Positions 7,283-16,838 of a stretch of 64,000 bases of DNA are shown here, one piece after another (position 1 is the first letter of the stretch; each line of letters begins with the position of its first letter). The DNA is from an uncultured Eubacteriales bacterium (GTDB lineage Bacteria; Bacillota; Clostridia; Christensenellales; UBA1242), in the NCBI GenBank assembly GCA_949077035.1, contig CARUPR010000007.1, forward strand, positions 1-64,000, given 5' to 3'. The notes under the pieces were generated by a model, which saw nothing but the letters and a program-made list of their open reading frames with translations, ran no database searches and was not told the origin of the DNA. The translations under genes and the position numbers were made by a program.

Positions 7283-10200
7283 TTAATCCACCTTAATCAG
7301 TTTTCCCTCTTTTAATGAAAGAATAAAACATCCTTCTACGCTGCGATTGAAAGCCTTTTCGATTGCCAATCTATAAAGCTTAAGCTGAGTTGCATATCTA
7401 TTTTTAATCACATTTTCATCACGGCAAGAGGTATATTTATAATCAACAAGAATGATTTTCTCGCCTGCAGCAAAAAGGTCAACAATGCCTTGCACAATCA
7501 ATTCATTTTCATATCCTTGTTCTGCCATAGACAGACTCTCTTCTTTTAATGGTGTTCGATTTTCACCGCACAACTTTTCATTTGTTAAGTCAGAAAGCCC
7601 ACAATCAAAATTCCCTTTTCCCATGCCGCCACCACTATTATCAGGCTCTTTTTTTAATTGCTCATTTAATAATTGCTCTATTTCATTGACAGACATTTTC
7701 ATGATAAACTCTTTTTCTTTAAAGAGAGCGCTGTCCTTTACCACCTCTTTTAAAATGGATATATTTTTATATAGAAGTGTTAAATCAATTCTTTCAAAAT
7801 AGCCTTCTGTCATATTTGTCGATAAAAAGTCTATATCCACATCTTCCTCGTTTTCTATCTTGTAAAAATCAACCAACTTCAATGCTTCATGATAGGCATT
7901 TCCTGTAAGTATAGCCTCCTCTCTGTTTTGATAATTTGGCATTTCAACTTCAGCCCCTGTTTTTTGTTGCTGGGCAATATTATCTTCTTCAAAAAGCTCT
8001 TCCTGCATATGATGCAAGACGCCGGTAACCGAATTTTTGAAACTTAAATTGCACTGCTGAAAATTTTCATATTCAAAATCAAGATAGCTTTCAATTTGCT
8101 CTTTAAATTTGTTGGATTTAAAATTATTTAAAACAACAGAAGAATTTGCAATTTCTTTTATTTCACTTTCACTGTCAAGGATGTTAAATTCAAAACTTTC
8201 AGTTTTAATCTTTCTTTGGCTAAACAGTTGCGATGCAAAATTTTCACCAAAAGCAAAAAGGATAAATTTTAAATAGCTGTTTTGCTCTTTCTCGTCTATA
8301 AAAGAAAAATCTTTTTCTTTAGCCTTTCCTATTATAAATAGATGATTTTGGGCCCGTGTAAGAGCAACATAAAAAATCATTATTTCATCAACAAATTCCC
8401 TTCTTTCAAGTTCCTTTTTTCCGGCAAGGAATGATGGCGCGGGAACCCTTGTCATGCTTTCAAAATCGAAAAGAGAGCAGCCTAAACCAAATTTATCTGA
8501 AAGAATAAAGCTTTTGTTGTAAGCCTTATCCAGGCTTTCACCGCTTCCACATAAAATGACAACAGGATATTCAAGCCCCTTTGTCGCATGAATGGTTGTG
8601 ATTGTAATAGCATTTGAGCCGCCCTCTCCACCACCAACATCAGAAGAGCTTTCCAGAAGAGAAATTATCCCTGGCACATTGTGGTCAAGCTTTGCACCCT
8701 TAATAAATTTAAAAAGGTTGTTGATATTTATAGTCTTTTGCTTGCCAGCGTCAAGACTATCCAAATAATCATAAAAATCATATCTATTAAACAGCCTGCA
8801 CAATGCCTTTGTCACACCAAAGATTTGTATGTCAAATTTAAACTGCTCAACCATATTTTTAAATGCAATAATCTTTTCATTCTCACTATTTAATATAATG
8901 TTGAAAAAATTGTCATGCAAATCCCCTTCATATCGAATTTGCGCAATCTCATCAATGCTGAAATCGCCAAAAGGCGAGCACATAACACATGCAAGCGATA
9001 TATCATCTCTAAAGTTTAGTGTCAATTTTAAAAGTGCATTTAAAAGTGCAATTTGACTATCTTCAATCAGCGATTCTTTAAGGTCTGCATTTACAGGCAC
9101 TCCCAAATCCCTAAGCCTGATGACAAGCTCTTGCATAAGTTTGCTTCTCCCCCTAAAAAGGATTGCAATATCACCAAATTCAGCTTTGCGATGCCTTTCA
9201 AGCTTTGCATCATAAATGTTGCTGCCTATCACAGCCTGAATCTTGCTGATGATAGCTTCAACCTCAACTTTTTGCGAATTATCACTTTCAAGCCTGTCCT
9301 CTTTTACGCTGTAAATTTCATCATCCTCTTGCCTAAAGTCTTTTCCTTCAACATCTGACTCTTGGTTGAAATTCTGCCCGCCATTTCCAGACAATTCTTG
9401 ATTGAAACTTAATTCTTGACCCAATTCCTGCTTTTCAGCCTTCTTTTCCTCCAAAATGATGTCCACACAAACGGGCGGCAGGTCACCTTTTAAAAACTTT
9501 TTAAGGCCCTTAAGCATAGAATTTTCTTTATATTCAATGCCAACAGTCTTTGCAGTCATAATCTTTTCAAAGATGATGTTGACAAATTCAAGAATGCTTC
9601 CATCCGTTCTAAAATTGCCATTTAGATAAAGCGCCTCTCCATCTTCCATTTCAGAAAAGGTATCGATGTCATTTTGCATAATTTCCATGCTTGCATTTCT
9701 AAAACCATAAATTCCCTGCTTGATATCACCAACAGCGGTGAAATATCCACCCTCCGCAATCGGTTTTAAAATTCCCTCTTGCAACCTGTTTGTATCTTGA
9801 TATTCATCAATAAATATATAATCATATTTTTCTTGAAGCGACCTCTTGACCTCGTCATCGCAGAGCAGCCTCTTTGCAAACTTTTCGATATCGGCAAAGT
9901 CAAGTCCTGACTTTTTAAGCTTAAGCAAACTATATAAATCAATATAATAATGATAATACTGAAATATAGCCTTGACTAAAGCTCCGCTTCTGGCTTGCTC
10001 GGCAGCATCTTTTGGAAGATACTGATATTTTTTCGCAAGTTCCAAAACAGGTTTAAGCTGGTCACGAGCAGCCAAAAGTATATTTTTGACCTCCTCTTTA
10101 TGACGCCCTTTCAAGGATGGGACCTTGCAGAGATTTATCCTTTGACAGATATCAAAAATGTCACCTTCAAGCGGAAGTGCGATTATCACACCCAATTCTT

Positions 10201-10906
10201 GCACAAACTTTTCTTCAGAGGCAGTCAGGTCGCAACTACTCGACTTTTGCAACAAACTTTGTGAGGCATCTTGACAATCTTTAATAAAACCTTTAAGTCG
10301 CTCTTGAGAAAGAAAATCGATTTCTTCCAAATGGTTTTCAAAATAATCAAGCCTTCCTTCCTCGTCATCGGTCGAACTACAAAAGTCCTGAATTGCAAAA
10401 ATACATTCCTGCAATGCCGATTTATTCTTCTTAAAAGCAAGATAAATACCCTCAAACAAATCTTGCTTTTCTCTTGCAAAATGTTGATAAGTATTGGAAA
10501 ATGCAATATTTTTAAGTTTTAATGAGTTTTTTTCATCCAAAATGGTGAAATTTTCATCAATTTCAAGCTTATTTATATTTCTCTTAATCACCTTCTCACA
10601 AAAACTATCTATGGTGGAAATGTCACTAAGCGGAAGCGCATCCAGGCTTTCAATCAACTGCGGACTAGGCTTCATAGAAAGGATTGCATTGGTAAGTCTT
10701 GTCTTCATCTCCTGTGCTGCAACCTTTGTAAAAGTCAAAACAAGCAACCTTTCAACCTTTACACCGGCGTTGCAAATCAAATCCTTCAGCTTTTCAATTA
10801 AAATATATGTCTTCCCGCTTCCCGCAGATGCAGAAATAACAAGCCTCTTCGCCTTGCTATCCAAAATTTTCTGTTGTTCAATCGTTGCTCGACTTTTTTC
10901 TTCCAT
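7283..10906 (-). CDS. addA: ATP-dependent helicase/nuclease subunit A
   Basis: 1207 residues, the usual AddA length. The N-terminus has the UvrD-type Walker A (ISASAGSGKTYILIEKL, about residues 24-40); helicase motif II is FIDEYQDTN, with YLNGNFRTD, ITTIHATKGLEYPVV and FYVALTRAQNHLF following. The C-terminal RecB-type nuclease has LVDYKYTSC. AddA is the 3'-5' helicase and one of two nucleases of AddAB, which processes double-strand breaks for RecA. Two low-complexity insertions (about 495-550, Gln/Glu/Asn/Gly-rich, and about 1085-1130, Gly/Asn/Glu-rich) lie between conserved blocks and are not typical. SD AGAGGA before ATG. addB is immediately upstream. Confidence 0.95.
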   Translation of the reverse strand: MEEKSRATIEQQKILDSKAKRLVISASAGSGKTYILIEKLKDLICNAGVKVERLLVLTFTKVAAQEMKTRLTNAILSMKPSPQLIESLDALPLSDISTIDSFCEKVIKRNINKLEIDENFTILDEKNSLKLKNIAFSNTYQHFAREKQDLFEGIYLAFKKNKSALQECIFAIQDFCSSTDDEEGRLDYFENHLEEIDFLSQERLKGFIKDCQDASQSLLQKSSSCDLTASEEKFVQELGVIIALPLEGDIFDICQRINLCKVPSLKGRHKEEVKNILLAARDQLKPVLELAKKYQYLPKDAAEQARSGALVKAIFQYYHYYIDLYSLLKLKKSGLDFADIEKFAKRLLCDDEVKRSLQEKYDYIFIDEYQDTNRLQEGILKPIAEGGYFTAVGDIKQGIYGFRNASMEIMQNDIDTFSEMEDGEALYLNGNFRTDGSILEFVNIIFEKIMTAKTVGIEYKENSMLKGLKKFLKGDLPPVCVDIILEEKKAEKQELGQELSFNQELSGNGGQNFNQESDVEGKDFRQEDDEIYSVKEDRLESDNSQKVEVEAIISKIQAVIGSNIYDAKLERHRKAEFGDIAILFRGRSKLMQELVIRLRDLGVPVNADLKESLIEDSQIALLNALLKLTLNFRDDISLACVMCSPFGDFSIDEIAQIRYEGDLHDNFFNIILNSENEKIIAFKNMVEQFKFDIQIFGVTKALCRLFNRYDFYDYLDSLDAGKQKTININNLFKFIKGAKLDHNVPGIISLLESSSDVGGGEGGSNAITITTIHATKGLEYPVVILCGSGESLDKAYNKSFILSDKFGLGCSLFDFESMTRVPAPSFLAGKKELERREFVDEIMIFYVALTRAQNHLFIIGKAKEKDFSFIDEKEQNSYLKFILFAFGENFASQLFSQRKIKTESFEFNILDSESEIKEIANSSVVLNNFKSNKFKEQIESYLDFEYENFQQCNLSFKNSVTGVLHHMQEELFEEDNIAQQQKTGAEVEMPNYQNREEAILTGNAYHEALKLVDFYKIENEEDVDIDFLSTNMTEGYFERIDLTLLYKNISILKEVVKDSALFKEKEFIMKMSVNEIEQLLNEQLKKEPDNSGGGMGKGNFDCGLSDLTNEKLCGENRTPLKEESLSMAEQGYENELIVQGIVDLFAAGEKIILVDYKYTSCRDENVIKNRYATQLKLYRLAIEKAFNRSVEGCFILSLKEGKLIKVD

Positions 10907-11213
10907 TTGTTCCTCTTATAAAATTTCTCTGTTTTCTTTTTTATTTTTTCAATTTAATTTGATTTAATCTTTCAATTTTTCTTTTTATTTTTACTTTTTT
11001 GATAATTTAATTACTTTTTTGATAATTAAATTATTTTTTCGATAATTTAATAAATTTTCGATATTTTTATCTATTTTTTAATAATTTTGATGTTTTTTCA
11101 AGTTTTTTAAGTTTTTTTAATAAATTTCACTAATTTCACATAAATTTTCAATTTATTCTCAATATTTGTATTCAATTATTTAATCAAAATTTTCAACTTG
11201 GCCATCAGTAATT
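10907..11213. repeat. AT-rich addB-addA spacer with degenerate tandem repeats
   Basis: No gene. About 10995-11070 contains three to four degenerate copies of a 19-20-bp unit (TTTTTTGATAATTTAATTA and variants, some with CGATAAT). The rest is T-rich sequence without a convincing hairpin. The spacer is unusually long for an addB-addA pair, which normally abuts or overlaps. Confidence 0.5.
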
Positions 11214-14189
11214 TTAAAAACCTTTATCCTGTTTTCTTGTGCCTTTTCCTTTTTCATATCCGCAAAAAGCTCTGCATTTGCAATATTCACAACTCTTTTG
11301 GTTTGGCTTTGGCGCGATATAACCGCCAGAAATTTCTTCAATTGCTTTTTTGGTGACCTCGATAGAATAATCTTGCAGCTTTTCAAGCGGAAGCTTTGAA
11401 ATTGCATTTCCTTTATAGCTTCCGTCAACTGCCTTATATGCCGATAAAATTTTGCTTTTACCTTTGTCAAGCAAATCGCTGTCAAACATTTCAATTATGC
11501 TGTCATTGTTTCTCACAAGCCCTTTCAAAATCAAGTTATCTTCATCGGTGGCAGAATAATCAAGGCGAGAATTGAAATAAAATGCACCAGCCGCAATTTT
11601 TCCATTTATTGACATCATCTTTTGATAAAGGAAAAGTTGCAGCTTTTCTCCATAATACAATTCCTTTAAAATTGTGCCAGTTATACCAGTTTTATAATCA
11701 ATAATTCTAAAATATTCACCATTTTCATCAATTCGGTCGGCCCTTCCCACAAGTTTAAAATCTTGATTGTTTACTTTAATGATAAAATCATCAAACTTTC
11801 TTTCAATATATTTTGGTCTAAACTTTGTTTTTTCAAGGTCACGAATGATATCTGAAAAGTTTGATTTCAACTGCCTTTTAATAAACCTTATAAAAGAAAC
11901 TTTCTCATCAAGCATTTCAATCTTTTCTTTCAAATTTTCTTCATTGATGATACTATCAAATTCATCTTCAATAAACCTTTCAATATCAATCGTCAAATCA
12001 AATCTGTTTTTAATAAGCCTCTTTATAAATTTCTCATTGCCCTTATGACAGATGTTTCCCACATCTCTTGCGTCAAATTCACAACTTTCAATTTCGCTGA
12101 GTTTAAGCCCATAATTTACAAAGTGTTTGAATGGACAACTGAAATATTGCTCAAGCTGCGTCACCTTCACAATATTGTCCTTAAACATCAACTTTTGAGG
12201 CATAAACTGCAATAATTCACGATTTTTTATCAAATTTTGCTGTTTTTTTGCATAATTTTCATCAATTTTGCCTTTTTTTGAATAATCAGCACTAAGAAGC
12301 GCCCTTTCCTCACTCTTTGGATTTAAAGAGAAAAACACATGAGATGCCTTGATATCAATCTGTGTAAATATATCATTAAGTGATGCAATAAAGGACGGAA
12401 TTTGATTTCTCTTTCCCTCATCACTCATCATTTGATAGAAAATAAACAACCTCTTTTTGGCAAGCGGAAGCAATGAGAAAACCTTAAATCTGTTTCTTCT
12501 GTTTATCATTCTGATTGTTGGCTCAATTTCCTTGATGCTGATATTCATTTCTTCATCGCTCAAAAGTCCGTTGTCAAGCGATGTTATCGGCAAAGCTTGC
12601 GCACCCATCATGATGAAGATGTTGCCCTCATCAAAAAAACTGGTTGAGGCATCGCCTAACATAACCCCATCAACATAACTTGGCACCGTGGAAACCTGTC
12701 TGAATGACAAAAGCAATTTAAATTTTCTGATATATTCATCAATTTCAATCTCGTCATCATATTGATTTATCAATTCAACACTTTCTTTTATGATGTCAAT
12801 CACCTGAGCATTGATGTTTCTTTCCTTAATTTCACCCTTTTCTTCAAGCAGCCTCAATGTTTCATCAAAGGAAGATAAAATCCTTCCCAAAAACTGCAAT
12901 ATCACATCACCATATTCTTTAGAACTTATGCACCTTTCAAAAGCGGAAGCTATATCACCAAAAGGAAAGTCCTTTTCAATATACATTTTATATTTTCGCC
13001 TGCTGTCAATATTTAATTTCTGACATCTTTCAATAAGCTGACCACTTCCAAGAAGAGAATTTGAAAGCAAATTGATTAGCCTTTCGCCACAAAGTCCAAA
13101 ACTCACCCCCTCCAAAAATTCAATCATCAGCCTGCCAAGAAGTGTGTTGTCGGCGGTAATTGATGAATCTATATAATAAGGAATTTGATATCTATCAAAG
13201 ATATTTTCAATTTGTGTCTGATATCTTTCAATGTCACTGACTGCAATGGAAATATTTTTAAATCTTTCACCCGCATACACCTGATACCTGATAAGCTTAG
13301 CAACGCTCTCAACCTCTTCTTGAATATTGCCTGCCGAAAAAAGATTATAAAAACCATTATTTTCACATCTGACCTTGCTATAACTATAAACCCCTCTGAC
13401 AATGGCCTTTTTTTCTGCGCTCATATCCTCTTTGGCTCTATTCACGCTAAAAATCGCCCCACTTTCATTTGCAAAACTTTCAAGCTTTTGCAAAACGTCC
13501 CTGTCATATATATATTCATTGCCCTCATCAAAACTCTCAGCAATAGAAAAGCTGACCTCTTGCGAAGCTGCTATCAATTTTTTAATAAGCTCAAAGCCCT
13601 CTTTGGTGAAAGCATCAAAACCGGCAAAATAAAGTTTAGTGTTTTTCAACAGCTCCCCATTGTCAAAATTTTTTATAAGAAGCCCCAATCTCTCATTGGC
13701 ATCAAGCTTGCCTGCCAATAACCTTTGATACTCGCCATAAATAAGCCTCAGGTCATGATACTTTTCTTCCGCCAGCTTGCCATCACCCCTCAAATCATCA
13801 CAATCAATCCCGCAACTTTTAAATTGCGACAAAAGCTTGCTTATCTCATATGCAAAGGCAATCCTGCTTTTCTTAAATGACAAAAGCTGGCCCTTGACAT
13901 TTTCAATCGCCTTTTGGGTAAGAAGCAAAACCTCGCCATTAGACAAAATTTCCCTCTGCTTAAAACCAAGTTTGCCAAGCAAATCTACAGAAAAACTTGT
14001 AAGGTTTTCAACCCGGACATTGAATAATGACTTTGAAACAGCCCCCAAAAGCAATTTTTCTGATAATAGAGAAAATCTATCAGGAACAATGACAATATGC
14101 TCAACAAAAATATCACTATTGTCAATAGCGGAAAACATATCTTTGACAGCATCAAGCTGCGTCACATTCTGATAGAGGGATATTTTCAT
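11214..14189 (-). CDS. addB: ATP-dependent helicase/nuclease subunit B
   Basis: 991 residues, shorter than typical AddB (about 1150). The C-terminal nuclease contains IIDYKTGITG. The iron-sulfur cysteines are present: FSCPFKHF for the first, and C-x2-C-x5-C in SCEYCKCRAFC near the end. The N-terminal Walker A found in B. subtilis AddB (GRSGSGKT) is absent; the protein starts MKISLYQNVTQLDAVKDMF and goes straight to the VEHIVIVPDRFSLLSE strand. AddB recognises Chi in the heterodimer and carries the second nuclease. It is transcribed ahead of addA. Confidence 0.93.
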   Translation of the reverse strand: MKISLYQNVTQLDAVKDMFSAIDNSDIFVEHIVIVPDRFSLLSEKLLLGAVSKSLFNVRVENLTSFSVDLLGKLGFKQREILSNGEVLLLTQKAIENVKGQLLSFKKSRIAFAYEISKLLSQFKSCGIDCDDLRGDGKLAEEKYHDLRLIYGEYQRLLAGKLDANERLGLLIKNFDNGELLKNTKLYFAGFDAFTKEGFELIKKLIAASQEVSFSIAESFDEGNEYIYDRDVLQKLESFANESGAIFSVNRAKEDMSAEKKAIVRGVYSYSKVRCENNGFYNLFSAGNIQEEVESVAKLIRYQVYAGERFKNISIAVSDIERYQTQIENIFDRYQIPYYIDSSITADNTLLGRLMIEFLEGVSFGLCGERLINLLSNSLLGSGQLIERCQKLNIDSRRKYKMYIEKDFPFGDIASAFERCISSKEYGDVILQFLGRILSSFDETLRLLEEKGEIKERNINAQVIDIIKESVELINQYDDEIEIDEYIRKFKLLLSFRQVSTVPSYVDGVMLGDASTSFFDEGNIFIMMGAQALPITSLDNGLLSDEEMNISIKEIEPTIRMINRRNRFKVFSLLPLAKKRLFIFYQMMSDEGKRNQIPSFIASLNDIFTQIDIKASHVFFSLNPKSEERALLSADYSKKGKIDENYAKKQQNLIKNRELLQFMPQKLMFKDNIVKVTQLEQYFSCPFKHFVNYGLKLSEIESCEFDARDVGNICHKGNEKFIKRLIKNRFDLTIDIERFIEDEFDSIINEENLKEKIEMLDEKVSFIRFIKRQLKSNFSDIIRDLEKTKFRPKYIERKFDDFIIKVNNQDFKLVGRADRIDENGEYFRIIDYKTGITGTILKELYYGEKLQLFLYQKMMSINGKIAAGAFYFNSRLDYSATDEDNLILKGLVRNNDSIIEMFDSDLLDKGKSKILSAYKAVDGSYKGNAISKLPLEKLQDYSIEVTKKAIEEISGGYIAPKPNQKSCEYCKCRAFCGYEKGKGTRKQDKGF

Positions 14190-14261
14190 ATAGATATGAT
14201 AACATATTTTTTAAATTTTTAAAAGTCTTTAGCAAAAAAAGCTAGCCCCTTTTTTTTAGAA

Positions 14262-14492
14262 TTAATCAAACAATTTTTTATAAAACTTAAGCACAAATTC
14301 AATAAGCCTTATCTCTCTTTCACCCCAATATGTGTTTAAGCTGTCTTCATGCTTTATATAATGATTATAATCTTCATAACAAAGTGTCTTTTTCATAAGC
14401 TCTGCAAAGCCGTCATCCAAAGCAGGCGTTTTTGAATTTTGCCCCTCTTCCCTCTCAAACTCCTGCTCAATTAAATAGATAAATTCTTCCAT
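14262..14492 (-). CDS. Small acidic hypothetical protein
   Basis: 76 residues, preceded by a strong SD (GGAGG, seven bases before ATG). It is Glu/Asp-rich at the N-terminus and helical, with a C-terminal amphipathic segment (EIRLIEFVLKFYKKLFD). No signal peptide or membrane helix. It lies upstream of addB on the same strand, separated by 72 bp, and could be cotranscribed with it. No family recognised; its support is the SD and coding-like composition. Confidence 0.6.
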   Translation of the reverse strand: MEEFIYLIEQEFEREEGQNSKTPALDDGFAELMKKTLCYEDYNHYIKHEDSLNTYWGEREIRLIEFVLKFYKKLFD

Positions 14493-14601
14493 ATAGCACC
14501 TCCACCATTTATTATATTGAAAAATAAAAAACTTTCAAAAGACTTAGTATATTGAAAATATACCTTAAAAAAGTGGTAAAAATAAAAAGATAAGAGGACA
14601 A

Positions 14602-14628
14602 AAAAAGAGCAAGATTATTGCTCTTTTT
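14602..14628 (-). terminator. Terminator overlapping the end of the Myb-like gene
   Basis: Perfect 11-bp stem AAAAAGAGCAA / TTGCTCTTTTT with a 5-nt loop. The stop codon (14617-14615) sits in the loop, so the last codons form one arm. Confidence 0.8.
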
Positions 14629-15382
14629 GTTGTAATTTCTGGCGCAGTTTTTCTGCCTTATCGCATCTCAGTTGCAAATTCATATTGATAAGTCTTGAGT
14701 TTTCTGTTTTGACTTTAGAAAGCTCTTCCTTCAATTTATCATTATCGCGTTGGGTCAAGCTGAGTTTTGCAATAGCCCTTCTAAGGTTTTCATTTGCCTG
14801 AGTAAGACGGGCTTTAAAAGCTTCTTCGCTTTCTTCCATAGCATTTCTTTTGACCAGTCTGACAAGTCCCATAAATAGAGATTGCACCTCACTGTCAGAA
14901 AGTGTTTTGCCTGTCTTTTTAAAAGTGATAACATTGTCTGGCTTGCTTAATTTATCAATTTTCACGTTTTTTTCAGCATTTTTCTTGTTTTTTGCCAAAT
15001 AATTGCGATATTTATTCTGAAACCTAAGCATTTGCCTGACATCGCCGCCCGAAAGAGTAAGGCAGGCTTTTCTGACAGAAACACCTTTTTGCACCATTTC
15101 ATCCACCTCTTTCATAAGTTGTTTTTCTTCATCTGGTGAGAAATATTCAACATTTGTTTTGTTGTGAAGGCTTAGGTTTATCCCAAGTTTTTCAAGTCTT
15201 GAGCCGTCCTCTTTGAGATTGTCCACTTCGTGATAATAATAATTTCGCACGCTGTTTGGCTTTCTTCCATACTTTTCAGCATGAGAGATAAAAGCAAGCT
15301 TTAAAGATTTGTTTTTCTCTTTATAATTTTCTACCACTTCAAAAAGTTCTTTGACTTCGCTATTTTTCCAAATTCCTTTCAT
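14615..15382 (-). CDS. Myb/SANT-like DNA-binding protein (RsfA-type)
   Basis: 255 residues from the ATG at 15382; SD GAGG lies six bases upstream, whereas a GTG at 15388 has none. Two Myb-like units are visible. The first (about 1-60) is GIWKNSEVKELFEVVENY...RKPNSVRNYYYHEV; the second (about 85-135) is FSPDEEKQLMKEVDEMVQKG...DVRQMLRFQNKYRNY. A C-terminal leucine-rich coiled coil (about 195-255) follows. This is the layout of RsfA/YlbO-type Myb-like regulators, some of which act in the forespore. Assignment to sporulation is inference from the family and from spoIIP nearby. Monocistronic. Confidence 0.7.
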   Translation of the reverse strand: MKGIWKNSEVKELFEVVENYKEKNKSLKLAFISHAEKYGRKPNSVRNYYYHEVDNLKEDGSRLEKLGINLSLHNKTNVEYFSPDEEKQLMKEVDEMVQKGVSVRKACLTLSGGDVRQMLRFQNKYRNYLAKNKKNAEKNVKIDKLSKPDNVITFKKTGKTLSDSEVQSLFMGLVRLVKRNAMEESEEAFKARLTQANENLRRAIAKLSLTQRDNDKLKEELSKVKTENSRLINMNLQLRCDKAEKLRQKLQQKEQ

Positions 15383-15623
15383 ATTCACCTCGAAAGGATT
15401 ATAGACAGCGATTTTTTATTTTATACATAAATTTTATTTTTTTATTCTCGACCATTTTAAGCCAATTAAAATAAAGAAAATTCCAACAATAATCAAAATT
15501 GCATTTCATAAAATAATCGATAATTTAACCATATTTTTTGAAAATTTCAACATTTTTAAGCATTTTTTATTAAAAAACTATATTTTTTAATCATTTAAAG
15601 GCAAATTATGCATAAACTAATAT

Positions 15624-16490
15624 ATGAAGTTGATTATTTACACAGCCTATCCTTGCCTAGTTAAACTTGAAAACAAATTTCAAAATATCAACCAAAATGA
15701 GCATATTGAAATTGAATATCAGGGGCAAGATATCATTATAAAGCCAGATAAAAATCATGGTCAGTCTTTTTTGATTGATATTGAAAATGAAAGCCCTGTT
15801 TATAGAGTTATAAAAAAGGAAAATAAAATTTTGGTATTTTTATTGGACGGGTTAATGGCTGAAAACATACAATGTTATGAATTTGACAACAATCCAATCA
15901 AAAGCAGTGTTGAAGTTGGGACAAAGCAGCTTGTCTTTTTTGGAGCAGGTCACAAAAAGGTTATACATTTAAATCTGCCAATAAAAGATATAAAGGTCGG
16001 GTCATTTTCTTTTATCAACTATCTTTGCTTTGATGACGGCAATCAAAAGACATTGATAGCATACAATCCAAAGAAAAACGCAGCCAAAACCTTTTCGGCA
16101 AATGAAATTGAAATTGGCAATGACGGCTTTTCAATAACCAAGCATGATTTTAATTATGAAAAAATAAAGCTTGAATATTATGTTGACAATGAAGGGTTGA
16201 AACTTAAAAATAAAGATTTCAATGCTCTTAATTTAGCCTCGCCAAGTCAGACCATTCCATACAAATTTATGACTGCGATAAAGTTTGGTGATTATCAGAC
16301 AGCATTATCATTTTTATCTGCACCGCTTGCACAAAAGTTAAGTCAGGCTGCAATAAAAGAATATTTTGGTGAAATATCATACTTTTATATGCTTGATTCA
16401 TCCTCATGTTTTGCCATTTCAAACGGAAACAATATCATATACGATTTTTCATTATCTTCAGACAAAATATCAGACATCCAGCAAAGTTAG
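15624..16490 (+). CDS. Conserved hypothetical soluble protein
   Basis: 288 residues, no signal peptide or membrane helix. The first two thirds look beta-rich (IEIEYQGQDIIIKPD..., LVFFGAGHKKVIHLNLP..., KVGSFSFINYL), with a short helical part (about 205-250, FMTAIKFGDYQTALSFLS) towards the end. There is no convincing SD before the ATG; AAAGGC lies too far upstream. Start confidence is therefore only moderate. A cluster of GCAACCAAATGTTGC repeats begins one base after the stop codon. I do not recognise the family. Confidence 0.65.
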   Translation: MKLIIYTAYPCLVKLENKFQNINQNEHIEIEYQGQDIIIKPDKNHGQSFLIDIENESPVYRVIKKENKILVFLLDGLMAENIQCYEFDNNPIKSSVEVGTKQLVFFGAGHKKVIHLNLPIKDIKVGSFSFINYLCFDDGNQKTLIAYNPKKNAAKTFSANEIEIGNDGFSITKHDFNYEKIKLEYYVDNEGLKLKNKDFNALNLASPSQTIPYKFMTAIKFGDYQTALSFLSAPLAQKLSQAAIKEYFGEISYFYMLDSSSCFAISNGNNIIYDFSLSSDKISDIQQS

Positions 16491-16701
16491 GCAACCAAAT
16501 GTTGCTCGACTATCGTATATTTTCATCCTATCCACAACCTCATCAGTTCCGCAACCAGATGTTGCTCGTTTATCGGAAAACTTAGTTTTCATCATTATCG
16601 TAAACTTTCATCCTTTTCCAACTTCATCCGTTCCCAGCAAACTTAGGCAACCAAATGTTGCACGTTTTTCTTATTTCAATCTCTCAACCAAATGTTGCAC
16701 G
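16491..16701. repeat. Four copies of a 17-18-bp repeat with an internal dyad
   Basis: Copies at 16491-16508, 16551-16568, 16647-16664 and 16685-16701. The consensus is GCAACCAAATGTTGC(T/A)CG, in which GCAAC and GTTGC form a 5-bp hairpin. All are in the same orientation, with irregular spacing (42, 78 and 20 bp between copies). The rest of the gap to 16802 is pyrimidine-rich with no gene. Confidence 0.75.
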
Positions 16702-16792
16702 TTTTCTTTTATTTCATTCTCAATCTTTCGCAAATTATTTCTCTCAAGCAAATTTTATCTTTTTTTTCAAATCCATCTTCATATTTATTCAG

Positions 16793-16838
16793 AAAAAAAG
16801 GGCTATGCAACCCATTCATTTGGCATAGTCCTTTTTTC
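16793..16838 (-). terminator. Terminator overlapping the end of the MBL-fold gene
   Basis: A 15-bp stem (one wobble) AAAAAAGGACTATGC / GCATAGCCCTTTTTT on the minus strand. The stop codon TAG lies within the 3' arm, so the last nine codons are part of the hairpin. Confidence 0.75.

Noticed and set aside
11180..11494. Alternative 104-codon frame over the end of addB
   Set aside because: Shadow frame: the addB frame in the same place carries the conserved Cys cluster and continues normally to its stop.
16491..16701. CRISPR array
   Set aside because: Repeats are only 17-18 bp, the intervals (42, 78, 20 bp) are irregular, and no cas genes lie nearby.
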